From NCBI RefSeq assembly GCF_016785085.1, contig NZ_JAENHO010000004.1, forward strand, positions 682,001 through 746,000: 64,000 nt of DNA, in the 5' to 3' direction. A program made the position numbers and the translations under genes. Source of the stretch: Paractinoplanes lichenicola. Its GTDB lineage: Bacteria; Actinomycetota; Actinomycetes; Mycobacteriales; Micromonosporaceae. Within the stretch, counting starts at the first letter, position 1, and every line of letters begins with the position of its first letter. This document shows positions 18,283 through 27,640 of the stretch, piece by piece. Below the pieces are notes generated by a model. It made no database searches. It was not told the origin of the DNA and saw nothing but the letters and a program-made list of their open reading frames with translations.

Positions 18283-18309
18283 GCCGCCCGGGCCAATCGC
18301 CCGGGCGGC
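18283..18309. terminator. Bidirectional hairpin between converging operons
   Basis: GCCGCCCGGGC (18283-18293) and GCCCGGGCGGC (18299-18309) form an 11-bp perfect stem with loop CAATC. It lies between the ACAD gene and the MaoC gene, which converge. The short T-tracts around it are weak. Confidence 0.55.
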
Positions 18310-18320
18310 TCCAAGCTTTG

Positions 18321-18749
18321 TCAGCTCCGTGGGGGCAGGGTGACGTCGACCTCGCCGGGGCCGACCGTGACGCCCTGCTCGTCGGCGCACTGCACCTCGA
18401 TGGTCACGCGCCGGGTCTCGGGGTCGACCGAAAGGACGGTGCCGCTGACCGTGGTGGTGTGCCCGACGACGTTGAAGCGGCCCATCCGGAACTTGCGGAT
18501 GGCGTCGATCGTGGCGCCGGGACCGGCCCAGTCGCGGACGAGGCGTTCCCACATGCCCATCAGGAACAGGGTGTTGGCGTACATGTCGGGGGCGCCGGTG
18601 CCCTGGGCGTAGCGGCTGTTGTGGTGGATGGAGTTGAAGTCGCGGTTGGCGCCCGCCTCCATGACGAGGCGGTAGACGGTGATCGGGTAGTCGATCGGGT
18701 CGAGCGTCTCGCCGGCCTTGACGTCGTCGATGTGGCGGTCGGTGCTCAT
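18321..18749 (-). CDS. MaoC-like hydratase, small subunit
   Basis: A 142-residue hot-dog-fold protein. RDFNSIHHNSRYAQGTG, about residues 36-52, resembles the MaoC/hydratase-2 motif with catalytic Asp and His (D-x4-H). The C-terminal VVGHTTTVSGTVLSVDPETR fits the last strands. It overlaps the preceding MaoC gene by ATGA (18746-18749), so the two are coupled. Together they resemble ChsH1-ChsH2-type heteromeric enoyl-CoA hydratases of steroid side-chain degradation, which take bulky substrates. The catalytic His pair is in this subunit. Confidence 0.88.
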   Translation of the reverse strand: MSTDRHIDDVKAGETLDPIDYPITVYRLVMEAGANRDFNSIHHNSRYAQGTGAPDMYANTLFLMGMWERLVRDWAGPGATIDAIRKFRMGRFNVVGHTTTVSGTVLSVDPETRRVTIEVQCADEQGVTVGPGEVDVTLPPRS

Positions 18750-19324
18750 GCGTTGCTCCCGGTGGGGTGCGGGTTGTACGCGTACACGCTGGTACGCATG
18801 CGGGCGACGACGTCGCCGTTGTCGGCGACGATGTCGGACTCGGTGGTCATGAAAGCGCCCCGGCCGACCCGGGTTTCCTTGGGCGTGCAGGCCAGCAGGC
18901 GCCGGCCGCGGCTGCCGAGGCGTTCGCCGACGTGCACCGGCCGCAGGAAGTCGATCTCCATGTCGGTGGCGAAGAAGCCGGTGGTGGCCGGTGCGGGCCC
19001 CGGGTCGGCGTTGTTGATCGGCGTGCGGTCCGGTTGGGCGTCCGGGGCCGAGTCGCTGAAGTTCGTCGGCTGTCCGGGACTCCACATCGCCGGCAAGGTG
19101 TAGGCGAGCAGGCTGGTTGCCGGGGCTACGAGGCCAGGGTGACCGTACTGCTGGGCGGCCGTCAGGTCGTAGTGGATCGGGCTTCCCAGTTCGATGGGTT
19201 CCAGGTACCGGCGGATCGTGCCGGCCTCGACGCGGTCGGCGCCCCAGCGGATCTCACCGTCGGACAGGTCCGTGCCGACCAGGTCGATCATCGGGTCCCA
19301 GTCGCGGATCCATGGGTCAGTCAT
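18746..19324 (-). CDS. MaoC-like hydratase, partner subunit (FAS1-type dehydratase domain)
   Basis: A 192-residue protein with an N-terminal MaoC/FAS1 hot-dog domain: RYLEPIELGSPIHYD and GHPGLVAPATSLLAYTLP, then DMEIDFLRPVHVGERLGSR. The D-x4-H pair is not evident, so it is probably the non-catalytic half that widens the substrate pocket. The stop overlaps the start of the catalytic partner. It lies 10 bases after the second CaiB gene, forming a CaiB-MaoC-MaoC operon. Confidence 0.85.
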   Translation of the reverse strand: MTDPWIRDWDPMIDLVGTDLSDGEIRWGADRVEAGTIRRYLEPIELGSPIHYDLTAAQQYGHPGLVAPATSLLAYTLPAMWSPGQPTNFSDSAPDAQPDRTPINNADPGPAPATTGFFATDMEIDFLRPVHVGERLGSRGRRLLACTPKETRVGRGAFMTTESDIVADNGDVVARMRTSVYAYNPHPTGSNA

Positions 19325-19334
19325 CGGGTGCCTT

Positions 19335-21779
19335 TCATTTCAGGATCTTGGCGTCGACGATGGCGTCGATCGCCTTCTGGTCGTAGCCGAGCAGGTCGCG
19401 CAGGATCTGCTCGTTGTGCTGACCGAAGGTGGGCGCGGCCCGGTCGACGCGGCCCGGTGTGTCGGACAGCAGATACCGGGGCCCTTCGACAGTCGTGGTG
19501 CCATGCAAGGGATGTGCGACCTCGACGAGGTGGCCGCGGTGGATCAGCTGCGGGTCGAGGCAGAAGTCGCGGCTGGCGGCCGAGCGGTGGGCGGGAACGC
19601 CGGCCGCCTGCAGCTCGGACTCGGCGTCTTCGACCGTGCGGGTGCTGGTCCAGGCGGCGATGGCGGCGTCGAGCTCGTCGCGGCGGGCCAACCGGCCCGG
19701 CGCCGTCCGCAGGCTGTCGTCGTCGCGCAGGTCGGCGCGCCCGAGGACACCGGTGAGGGCCTGCCATTGGTCGTCGGTGGTGACGGCGACGGCAACGAAC
19801 CGGTCGGCGCCGGTGTCCGGGTCGGTGCGCCCGGGATAGACGCCGTGCGGGGCGTGTTCACGGTCGGCATTACCCATCCGGGCGATCACGGTTCCGGTGG
19901 CGGCGTTCTCGGCGATCTCCGGTGCTTGCAGCCAGACGCCGGCCTCGACCTGGGACAGGTCGATGTAGCTGCCTTGACCGGTGCGCCGCCGGTGTTCCAG
20001 CGCACCGAGCACGGTGCAGATGCCGAATCGAGGGCCGAGGTAGTCGGTGTAGGGACCGAACGGCCCGAACGGTCCGCGGTCGGGCCAGCCGACAGCGGCC
20101 TGGAAGCCGGACAGTGCGGCGCCGATGTTGCCGTAGCCGGCCAGTTTGCTCAGGGGCCCGGTCTGTCCGTTGATCGAGGTGCTGAGCATGATCAGGTCGG
20201 GGTTGTCGGCGCTGAGCGTGGCGTAGTCGAGGCCCCAGCGGGCCATCAGGCCGGGGGAAAACGACTCGACGACCACGTCGGCCCAGCCGGCCAGGTCGCG
20301 GGCGATCTGCTGGCCTTGTTCGGACTGCAGGTCGAGGGTCATGCCGAGCTTGCCGGCGTTCCAGGTGCTGTAGAGCGCGGAGTTCTCCGGGGAGACGACG
20401 CCGCCCTGGAAGGGTTGCATGAACCGGGCGGTCTCGATCCGGACCGAGGATTCGACACGGACGACGGTGGCGCCGAAGTCGGCCAGTGCTCGCCCGATGA
20501 CCGGGCCGGCGACGACCCAGCTGAAGTCGAGTACCCGCAGGCCCTCCAGCGGCCGCCGCGGTTGCTGACTCGCCGCCGGGCCGGGCGCCGCCGGGTCGAG
20601 CCATTCGGCCGTGACCTCAGCGGTGTGCTCGCCGATGCGGGGAGCGGGCCGGGGCTCGGCGAACGCGTCGGTGCTGACCTGAGCGAAGGGCCCGGGCAGC
20701 GTGTGCTCGCCGACCGTACGGAAGAATTCGCGGGCCCGCAGCTGACGGCTGTTCCGGACATCGGTGGTGTCGAAGATCGGCACGCACAGCAGTCTGCGCT
20801 GCATCGCCGCCTCGAGCACCTCGTCCTTGGTCTTGGCGCCCAGGAACGCGGCGATGGCTGCCCGCAGTTCAAGGACGTCGTCGTCGCTGAACTCACCCGC
20901 CTGGATCATCGCGGGGACGGTGCGGAAGTCCAGCGCGGCGAAACGTTCGACCGGGGCGCCTTCGTCGGCCATCCACCGCAGGAAGGCGTTGGTGAAACCG
21001 CCGGAGGCCGGGCCGATCCCGATATGGAACTCGATCAGCCCGTCACGGCACGGCCATTTCTTCAGAGCCGGATCGGTGGCCGCGCCGCTGCCCGACTGGT
21101 CGACCCGCTTCACCTCGAGCGTGTGCCCGGCGGACATGTCGCGCGGATGGTCGCCGACGGCATGGGCCAGCACGTGGCCCAGGGTCGCGGCGCCGAGCAC
21201 CGCCTGGGTGGATACGTCGACGAGCTGTCCGCGCCCGGTGTGGTGCCGGGCGAGAAGTGCCAGCTGGGCTCCGGCGGCCGCGTCGGTGGCGGCATGCCGG
21301 AACGCCTGGGGCAGGCTGACCCGCAGCGGCGGGCGATCGCCGTCGCGGTGCTCGTCGAGCGGGCCACCGGCGGCCCAGACCGTCAGATCGCTGGCGTGGT
21401 ACCCGGCCTTGGGCCCGGTACGCCCGAACGCAGTGATCGAGACGTACACGAGCCGGGGATTGATCGCGGCGAGGTCGGGGTGGTCGAGCCCGCGGGGGCC
21501 CTGCACCGAGGGGCCGTCGGACTCGATGACCACGTCCGCGGTGGCGGCCAGGGCGCGTACGAGGTCCTGGCCTTCGGTGGTGTCCAGGTCGGCGGTGATG
21601 CCACGTTTGCCGGCTGCGTACGCGCTCCAGAGGAAACCGCGGCCGCGGCGTCGTGCGGTGCTGCCGGTGGACGGTTCGACCTGCACGACGTCGGCGCCGA
21701 GCTCGGCCAGGATGCGTCCGGCCAGCAGGCCGCGTTCGTCGGTGAGGTCAAGTATCCGGTAACCGCTGAGAAAGGCCAT
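19335..21779 (-). CDS. Tandem CaiB/BaiF family CoA-transferase (second copy)
   Basis: An 814-residue two-unit class III CoA-transferase. Unit 1 begins SGYRILDLTDERGLLAGRILAELGADVVQVEPS. Unit 2, near residue 417, begins LEGLRVLDFSWVVAGPVIGRALADFGATVVRVESS and has IIML-type strands and NAGKLGMTLDL typical of CaiB proteins. ATG 21777-21779 has AGGAG six bases upstream; the longer frame start would add 92 unrelated residues. It is the same architecture as the CaiB at 3754, but the sequences differ well beyond a recent duplication. It heads the operon with the MaoC pair. Confidence 0.92.
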   Translation of the reverse strand: MAFLSGYRILDLTDERGLLAGRILAELGADVVQVEPSTGSTARRRGRGFLWSAYAAGKRGITADLDTTEGQDLVRALAATADVVIESDGPSVQGPRGLDHPDLAAINPRLVYVSITAFGRTGPKAGYHASDLTVWAAGGPLDEHRDGDRPPLRVSLPQAFRHAATDAAAGAQLALLARHHTGRGQLVDVSTQAVLGAATLGHVLAHAVGDHPRDMSAGHTLEVKRVDQSGSGAATDPALKKWPCRDGLIEFHIGIGPASGGFTNAFLRWMADEGAPVERFAALDFRTVPAMIQAGEFSDDDVLELRAAIAAFLGAKTKDEVLEAAMQRRLLCVPIFDTTDVRNSRQLRAREFFRTVGEHTLPGPFAQVSTDAFAEPRPAPRIGEHTAEVTAEWLDPAAPGPAASQQPRRPLEGLRVLDFSWVVAGPVIGRALADFGATVVRVESSVRIETARFMQPFQGGVVSPENSALYSTWNAGKLGMTLDLQSEQGQQIARDLAGWADVVVESFSPGLMARWGLDYATLSADNPDLIMLSTSINGQTGPLSKLAGYGNIGAALSGFQAAVGWPDRGPFGPFGPYTDYLGPRFGICTVLGALEHRRRTGQGSYIDLSQVEAGVWLQAPEIAENAATGTVIARMGNADREHAPHGVYPGRTDPDTGADRFVAVAVTTDDQWQALTGVLGRADLRDDDSLRTAPGRLARRDELDAAIAAWTSTRTVEDAESELQAAGVPAHRSAASRDFCLDPQLIHRGHLVEVAHPLHGTTTVEGPRYLLSDTPGRVDRAAPTFGQHNEQILRDLLGYDQKAIDAIVDAKILK

Positions 21780-21861
21780 CGCGAAGCTCCTGTCGCAGGA
21801 GGGCTGACGGCACCGCGAAATCGGAACGGTGAACGTCAGTATTTCGCGGAGATTAACGGCA

Positions 21862-21875
21862 CGGTGACCGTTCTG
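21862..21875. promoter_or_regulatory. Variant of the shared 14-mer before the second CaiB gene
   Basis: CGGTGACCGTTCTG differs by two bases from the perfect 14-mer at 6209 and 13506. It lies about 85 bases upstream of the CaiB start and close to the end of TetR paralogue 2, which fits a shared TetR operator. Confidence 0.45.
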
Positions 21876-21894
21876 CAATAGCCTGGGCTGGGGA

Positions 21895-22497
21895 TCAGGT
21901 CCTGACGACGGCCCGCAGCAGGAAGTCGACCAGCCGCTCGGCGTGCCCCGTGGTCCCCTTGGCCAGTGTGGTCCGTGACTCGGCCGGCGTGCTGAGGGCG
22001 TGCAGCATGGCGCCGCCGACGAGGGTGTCGAGCAGCAGCGTGACGGGAGTGTCATCCGGCAGTTCGCCCCGGTTGACGCCTCGGCGCACGATCGCCCGCG
22101 AGGCCAGGATCTGCGCCGTACGCATCGCCTCGTAGTGCTCGGCGAACTCGGGTATAGCCGAGGCTTCCATGGTCAGGCGCAGCGCGGCGCGGCTGGCCGG
22201 ACCTACGTAGAGGTCGAGCATCTGCTGGGCCAGCTCGATCAGGTCGCCGCGCAGACTGCCGGTGTCGACGTCGCTGATTTGGGCCAGGCCATGGGTCAGG
22301 GCATCGGCCAGCAGTGTCTCCTTGCCGGTCCAGCGCAGGTAGAGGGTTCCCTTGCCGACCCCGGCGCGACGCGCCACCACTTCCATGGCGAACCCGGGCC
22401 AGCCGAGCTCACCGAAGACCTCCAGCGCTGCCCGGGCGATCCGCCGGTCCACGTCCGGATCCCTGGGCCGGCCGGGGCCGATCGGTGACGCGCTCAT
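21895..22497 (-). CDS. TetR-family regulator (paralogue 2)
   Basis: A 200-residue TetR protein: GRPRDPDVDRRIARAALEVF, then VVARRAGVGKGTLYLRW, and a ligand domain matching paralogue 1 (LTMEASAIPEFAEHYEAM). ATG 22495-22497 follows GGAAGA and starts two residues before the conserved region is expected; the longer frame adds 52 unrelated residues. It lies between the CaiB-MaoC operon, same strand, and the BVMO gene, divergent. It is a likely regulator of one or both. Confidence 0.92.
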   Translation of the reverse strand: MSASPIGPGRPRDPDVDRRIARAALEVFGELGWPGFAMEVVARRAGVGKGTLYLRWTGKETLLADALTHGLAQISDVDTGSLRGDLIELAQQMLDLYVGPASRAALRLTMEASAIPEFAEHYEAMRTAQILASRAIVRRGVNRGELPDDTPVTLLLDTLVGGAMLHALSTPAESRTTLAKGTTGHAERLVDFLLRAVVRT

Positions 22498-22779
22498 GGC
22501 TCTTCTTCCGTTCCTCAGGTCCTGAAGGTCTGCTCGTTGCGGCTGGGAGCACGTTACATGCCGGTAATCGCAACGCGCGGGACTCGGCCGCCGGCTGCCC
22601 GAGACGGGGCATAGCAGCAGGTCAAGAGGCTTGTTCGGCGATGGATCCGACACATCGTCGAAACATTGACGAGACTGCAGGATGCATTCTACGTTGTGGT
22701 CCAGGTCACCTCATGGTCACCTAAGGGACCGCTCGAGCCCTCCCTCCTCGTCACCGCTTTCGGTTCGTCAGGAGGCGCC

Positions 22780-24453
22780 ATGTCCGCACCTACTCAAGAA
22801 GCCTCATCCACCGGCGACGCTCGCGACGTTCCGGCGACCGCCGATGTCGTGATCATCGGCGCCGGGTTCGCCGGAATGTATCTGCTGCACCGTGTACGGG
22901 ATCTCGGCCTGTCGGCGGTCACGTTCGAGCAGGCCCCCGACGTCGGCGGGACGTGGTACTGGAACGCGTACCCCGGTGCCCGCTGCGACGTCGAAAGCCT
23001 GCTCTACAACTACTCCTGGGACTCCGGCCTGCGCTCGGACTACCAGTACAAATGGCCCGAGCGATTCTCCCGCCAGCCGGTCATCCTCGAATACGCCCGC
23101 CACGTGGCCGATCGGTTCGACCTGCGCCGCGACATCCACTTCGACACCCGGGTCAACCGGGCGACGTGGGACGAAGCCTCTCGTCACTGGATCGTCGAGA
23201 CCGACCGGGGTGACCGGGTCCGGTGCCGGTTCCTGCTGTCGGCCGTCGGCTGCCTCTCCGACTCGCAGGTGCCGAAGATTCCCGGCCTCAAGACGTTCCG
23301 GGGCGACTGGTACCACACGGGCCGCTGGCCGCACCGCGACATCGACTTCTCCGGCCGGCGGGTGGTGCAGATCGGCACCGGATCGTCGGGCGTGCAGGCG
23401 GCCCCGGTGATCGCCGAGACTGCTGGGCATCTGACCGTTCTGCAGCGCACACCACAGTTCTGCATTCCGGCCCGCAATGCGCCGCTGACGCCCGAGCTCG
23501 TCGACACGTCACTCGAGCGGCTCAAGGACATGATGATCCAGATGGCGGACCGGCCCACCGTGCGGCGGCTCTGGGAGTCGTTCGCCACCAAGAAGACCTT
23601 CGACGACAGCCCGGAGGAACGTCAGGCCTACTTCGAGCAGTTGTGGGAGAACGCCGCGGCCGCCTTCCCCTTCGGCTACCTCGACACGATGACCGATCCG
23701 GCCGCCAACGAGGAGGCGGCCGAGTTCGTCCGCGGCAAGATCCGCTCGATCGTGCAGGACCCGGCGACCGCGGACAAGCTGCTGCCCAGCTATCCGATCG
23801 GCACCAAGCGCCAGATCATCGACACCGGCTACTACGAGACCTTCAACCGGCCCAACGTGACGCTCGAGGACATCCGGACCGACCCGATCGAACGCATCAC
23901 CCCGGACGGTGTGCTCCTGGCCAGCGGCAAGCTCGTCGAGGCCGACATCATCGTGTTCGCCACCGGGTTCGACGCCATGACCGGCCCCATCTTCCGGCTC
24001 AACATCGAAGGCGTCGACGGCCGCGCGATCCAGGACGCGTGGGCCGACGGGCCGCAGACCTACCTCGGTCTGGCCGTGCACGGCTTCCCCAACCTCTTCC
24101 TGCTGACCGGCCCGGGCAGCCCGTCGGTGCTCAGCAATGTGATCCAGTCGGCCGAGCAGCACGTCGACTGGTTGATCGCACTGCTGGACCACTTGCGCGA
24201 CAACGGCATCGACCGCATCGAGGCCGAGCCGGACGCGCAGGCCCGGTGGACGACGTACTGCACGGACATGGCCAATGAATCGCTGTGGCCTCGTGCCGAC
24301 TCCTGGTACATGGGCGCGAACATCCCCGGCAAGCCGCGGGTGTTCATGCCCTACATCGGCGGCAACGCGCTCTACCAGGAAGAGATCGACGAGGTCGCGG
24401 AGAAGAACTACGAAGGTTTCCAACTGAACGGAGCAACGAATGTCGCGTCGTGA
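22780..24453 (+). CDS. Type I Baeyer-Villiger monooxygenase
   Basis: A 557-residue flavoprotein. VVIIGAGFAGMYLL near residue 25 binds FAD. FRGDWYHTGRWP at residues 173-184 matches the BVMO fingerprint FxGxxxHxxxWP. IGTGSSGVQAAPVIA binds NADPH. It inserts oxygen next to a ketone to give an ester or lactone. AGGAGG at 22770 decides ATG 22780. Its last 14 bases overlap the esterase gene, so ester formation and cleavage are translationally coupled. Sequence alone does not separate cyclic ketone, steroid and linear ketone types. Confidence 0.95.
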   Translation: MSAPTQEASSTGDARDVPATADVVIIGAGFAGMYLLHRVRDLGLSAVTFEQAPDVGGTWYWNAYPGARCDVESLLYNYSWDSGLRSDYQYKWPERFSRQPVILEYARHVADRFDLRRDIHFDTRVNRATWDEASRHWIVETDRGDRVRCRFLLSAVGCLSDSQVPKIPGLKTFRGDWYHTGRWPHRDIDFSGRRVVQIGTGSSGVQAAPVIAETAGHLTVLQRTPQFCIPARNAPLTPELVDTSLERLKDMMIQMADRPTVRRLWESFATKKTFDDSPEERQAYFEQLWENAAAAFPFGYLDTMTDPAANEEAAEFVRGKIRSIVQDPATADKLLPSYPIGTKRQIIDTGYYETFNRPNVTLEDIRTDPIERITPDGVLLASGKLVEADIIVFATGFDAMTGPIFRLNIEGVDGRAIQDAWADGPQTYLGLAVHGFPNLFLLTGPGSPSVLSNVIQSAEQHVDWLIALLDHLRDNGIDRIEAEPDAQARWTTYCTDMANESLWPRADSWYMGANIPGKPRVFMPYIGGNALYQEEIDEVAEKNYEGFQLNGATNVAS

Positions 24454-25390
24454 CCTGATCGACCCGGAGCTGCGCCCGATCCTGGACGCGCTGCTCGAAG
24501 CCATGCCCGGCGGCTTCAACGCCGTGCCCGACATCGTGCAGCGCCGAGCCGCTGTCGACGCCATGAACAGCGGGGTCGAACTGCCCGACAATCCGAACGT
24601 CGCCAAAGAGGACCGTACGATCCCCGGGCCTGACGGCGAGCCCGACCTCACGGTCCGGATCTATCGTCCGGTCAACGCCGAAGGCACGGTTCCCGGCATC
24701 TTCTACATCCACGGCGGCGGCATGATCATGGGCAGCGTTCAGGGTGAGGACGCGACCGCGACCCTGCTCTGCGACCAGATCGGCGCGGTGGTGGTGTCGG
24801 TGGAGTACCGGCTGTCCCCGGAGCACCCCCACCCGGCGCCGGTCGAGGACTGCTACGCCGGTCTGGTGTGGATGGCCAAGAACGCCGGCGAGCTCGGCTT
24901 CGACCCGGACCGGCTGGCCATCTACGGCGCCAGCGCCGGCGGCGGGCTCACCATTGCCACCGCCTTGATCGCAAGGGACCGCGGTGGCCCGGCGCTGACG
25001 TTCATGATGCCGATCTACCCGATGATCGACGACACCAACACCAGCGCCTCCAGCGAGGAGATCGCGGATATCGGGGTCTGGGACCGGGCCGGCAACATCG
25101 AGGCCTGGGGCTGGTACCTGGGCGGCAAGCCGGCCGATCAATACGCTGCCCCGACGCGGGCGCAGGACCTGACCGGGTTGCCGCCGGCCTTCATCGACGT
25201 CGGTACGGTCGACCTGTTCCGCGACGAGGACATCGCCTTCGCGCAGCGCTTGATGGCCGCGGGTGTGCCCACGGAGCTGCACGTTCACCCGGGCAGCTAC
25301 CACGCCGGTGAAAATCTCGCCCCCGACTCCGCGCTCGCCAGACGGATCTGGGCCGGCCGTCTGGACGCCCTCAGGCGTGCTCTCGCCTGA
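24440..25390 (+). CDS. HSL-family alpha/beta hydrolase (esterase)
   Basis: A 316-residue hydrolase. The oxyanion motif HGGGMIMG starts at His91, the nucleophile motif GASAGGG has Ser165, and VGTVDLFRDED and HPGSYHAGE supply the Asp and His of the triad. This is the hormone-sensitive-lipase group. It is coupled to the BVMO by a 14-base overlap and should hydrolyse the BVMO ester or lactone. A broken copy of its second half lies at 7635-8156. A strong terminator follows. Confidence 0.93.
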   Translation: MSRRDLIDPELRPILDALLEAMPGGFNAVPDIVQRRAAVDAMNSGVELPDNPNVAKEDRTIPGPDGEPDLTVRIYRPVNAEGTVPGIFYIHGGGMIMGSVQGEDATATLLCDQIGAVVVSVEYRLSPEHPHPAPVEDCYAGLVWMAKNAGELGFDPDRLAIYGASAGGGLTIATALIARDRGGPALTFMMPIYPMIDDTNTSASSEEIADIGVWDRAGNIEAWGWYLGGKPADQYAAPTRAQDLTGLPPAFIDVGTVDLFRDEDIAFAQRLMAAGVPTELHVHPGSYHAGENLAPDSALARRIWAGRLDALRRALA

Positions 25391-25402
25391 TCACCGTCTC
25401 CG

Positions 25403-25436
25403 GGCCCCGGGACCTCAGGTCCCGGGGCCATTTTTC
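25403..25436 (+). terminator. Intrinsic terminator after BVMO-esterase operon
   Basis: GGCCCCGGGACC (25403-25414) pairs perfectly with GGTCCCGGGGCC (25418-25429) around TCA, followed by ATTTTTC. Confidence 0.9.
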
Positions 25437-25449
25437 TCAATGGGAAAAC

Positions 25450-25464
25450 TTGCCCATTGGGCAA
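25450..25464. promoter_or_regulatory. MarR operator palindrome
   Basis: TTGCCCA and TGGGCAA are perfect inverted copies around one T. A related half CAATGGG lies at 25438-25444. The site is 53 bases before the MarR start and fits MarR autoregulation. Confidence 0.7.
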
Positions 25465-25516
25465 ATACTTGTGATTATTGGTGGCGCCACCCATGTGACC
25501 GAGGAGGGGCGCCGCC

Positions 25517-25984
25517 GTGGACAGCACCACCCGTCAAGCCGGCATGCACATGCATGACCTGCTCAAAGCAATGAGACTGGCCAAGCAGCGCCGCGCGGCG
25601 GCACGCGGAACCGTGCCGGTCGGTTCACTCGGTCTGCTGGCCGAGATCGATCGGATCTCCGGCTCCTGCCGCGCCCGCGAGCTTGCCGTTCAAGCCGGGC
25701 TCGACCCCTCGACGGTCAGCCGGACACTCGCCGCGCTGGTGGCCGAGGGCCTGGTCGTGCGTGAGCCCGACCCGCACGACGGGCGGGCCACCATGCTTGT
25801 GGTCACCGACGCCGGGCGGGCTGCCCTGGCCGATGCCATGGATTGGTACGGCCGCCTGCTCACCGGGGCCTTCGACGGCTGGAGCGACAACGAGGTCGCC
25901 GTCTTCACGCGCGGGCTTGCCCGGTTCACCGAGGCGCTCGAGAACACCATCACCACTGACAACAGCCTGGAGGCGGCGCGATGA
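25517..25984 (+). CDS. MarR-family regulator
   Basis: A 155-residue protein with the MarR winged helix: RARELAVQAGLDPSTVSRTLAALVAEGLVVREPDPHDGRATMLVVT. It starts with GTG 25517 behind GAGGAGGGG. Its stop overlaps the efflux gene start by ATGA (25981-25984). It is the expected repressor of the efflux pump, through the palindrome at 25450. Confidence 0.9.
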   Translation: MDSTTRQAGMHMHDLLKAMRLAKQRRAAARGTVPVGSLGLLAEIDRISGSCRARELAVQAGLDPSTVSRTLAALVAEGLVVREPDPHDGRATMLVVTDAGRAALADAMDWYGRLLTGAFDGWSDNEVAVFTRGLARFTEALENTITTDNSLEAAR

Positions 25985-27633
25985 GCGCACCCACTACGAC
26001 GGCGGACGCCACCGCCGCCGAACCCATGAATCATCGGCAGACGCTGGAAGCGCTCAGCGGCCTGCTGCTGGTGCTCTTCGTCGCCATGCTCAGCAGCACC
26101 GTCGTCTCGACCGCGCTGCCGCAGATCATCGGGTCGCTCAACGGCTCGCAGACCCAGTACACCTGGGTCGTCACCGCGACTCTGCTGGCCGCCACGGCGA
26201 CCACGCCGATCTGGGGCAAGCTGGCCGACCTGTTCAACAAGAAGCTGCTGATCCAGATCTCCATCGTCATCTTCCTGCTCGGCTCGATCGTGGCCGGCTT
26301 CAGCCAGTCCGCCGGCCAACTGATCGCCGCCCGCGCCTTCCAGGGCATCGGCGTCGGCGGACTGCAGGCGCTCGTGCAGGTCGCCATCGCCGCGATGATC
26401 CCGCCCCGCGAACGCGGCCGCTACAACGGCTACCTCGGCGGCGTCATGGCCCTGGCCACCGTCGGCGGCCCGCTGCTGGGTGGACTGATCGTCGACACCG
26501 ACTGGCTCGGCTGGCGGTGGTGCTTCTTCGTCGGGGTGCCCTTCGCCATCATCGCCCTGGCCCTGCTCCAGTTCACCCTGCACCTCGCGACGATCCGCCG
26601 CGACAACGTCAAGATCGACTACCTGGGCGCCACCCTCATCGCCGCCGGCGTGAGCCTGCTGCTCATCTGGATCTCCTTCGTCGACGGCTCGTTCGCCTGG
26701 CTGTCCTGGCAGACCTACACCATGGTCGGCGGCACCGTGATCCTGCTGGCCCTGGCAGTCTGGGTGGAATCGCGGGCCATCGAACCCATCGTGCCGCTGC
26801 CGATCATCCGCGAACGCAACACCGCCCTGGCCATCCTGGCCAGCCTCGCGGTCGGGATGGCCATGTTCGGCGGCGCCGTGTTCCTCGGCCAATACTTCCA
26901 GATCGGCCGCGGCTACAGCCCGACCGAGGCCGGCCTGCTCACCATCCCCATGATGGCCGGCGTGCTGCTCACCTCGATCATCAGCGGCCGCATGATCACG
27001 ACCAGCGGCCGGATCAAGCCGTACATCATCACCGGCACGGTCGTCCTCGTGGCCGGCTTCGCCATGCTCGCCACCATCGACCACGAAACCCCGCTCTGGT
27101 ACGTGGGTGTCGGCATGTTCCTGGTCGGCGGGGGCGTCGGTATGGCCATGCAGAACCTTGTCCTGGCGGTGCAGAACTCCGTCGCCCTCAAGGACATCGG
27201 CGCAGCCAGTTCGTCCGTCGCGTTCTTCCGCTCGCTCGGCGGCACCATCGGCGTCTCGGTCCTGGGCGCGGTGCTCGCCCGCCGGGTCGCCGACCAGATC
27301 ACCCACGATTTGGCCGCGTCCGGAGTACCTGCCTCCAGCAGCGGCAGCGCCTCCAGCAGCCTCAACCTCAACGCCCTGCCCGACGCCGTCCAGCACATCG
27401 TGCGCGCCGCCTACGGCGACGCCACCGGCCACATCTTCCTGATCTCCGCGATCATCGCCGTCGTCGGCGTCCTGGCCGCGATCGCCATGCGATCGGTCAC
27501 CCTGCGCGACAGCTTGGATCTGCCCGACCGGGGCGCGGCGGTGGCCGTCGGTGCCGACGCCCTCGACGCAGCACCACCGATCGATCAGATCGGCCCGGCG
27601 CGGACCGCGGACGACGAAGCCAGAGGGCGCTGA
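25981..27633 (+). CDS. MFS multidrug transporter, DHA2 (14-helix) type
   Basis: A 550-residue membrane protein. It opens LSGLLLVLFVAMLSSTVVSTALPQI, then WVVTATLLAATATTPIWGKLADL (motif A) and RAFQGIGVGGLQALVQVAIA (motif B/C region). Length and hydrophobic pattern fit EmrB/QacA proton-driven exporters. A Ser/Gly-rich extracellular loop (ASSSGSASSSLNLN) precedes the last helix. It is coupled to MarR. It may export toxic intermediates of the local pathway, but drug export is equally possible. Confidence 0.92.
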   Translation: MSAPTTTADATAAEPMNHRQTLEALSGLLLVLFVAMLSSTVVSTALPQIIGSLNGSQTQYTWVVTATLLAATATTPIWGKLADLFNKKLLIQISIVIFLLGSIVAGFSQSAGQLIAARAFQGIGVGGLQALVQVAIAAMIPPRERGRYNGYLGGVMALATVGGPLLGGLIVDTDWLGWRWCFFVGVPFAIIALALLQFTLHLATIRRDNVKIDYLGATLIAAGVSLLLIWISFVDGSFAWLSWQTYTMVGGTVILLALAVWVESRAIEPIVPLPIIRERNTALAILASLAVGMAMFGGAVFLGQYFQIGRGYSPTEAGLLTIPMMAGVLLTSIISGRMITTSGRIKPYIITGTVVLVAGFAMLATIDHETPLWYVGVGMFLVGGGVGMAMQNLVLAVQNSVALKDIGAASSSVAFFRSLGGTIGVSVLGAVLARRVADQITHDLAASGVPASSSGSASSSLNLNALPDAVQHIVRAAYGDATGHIFLISAIIAVVGVLAAIAMRSVTLRDSLDLPDRGAAVAVGADALDAAPPIDQIGPARTADDEARGR

Positions 27634-27640
27634 CCCGGTG

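Noticed and set aside
19194..21881. An 895-residue plus-strand open frame
   Set aside because: It is antisense to the second CaiB gene, rich in Gly, Ala, Val and Asp with no domain; the minus strand carries clear CaiB motifs.
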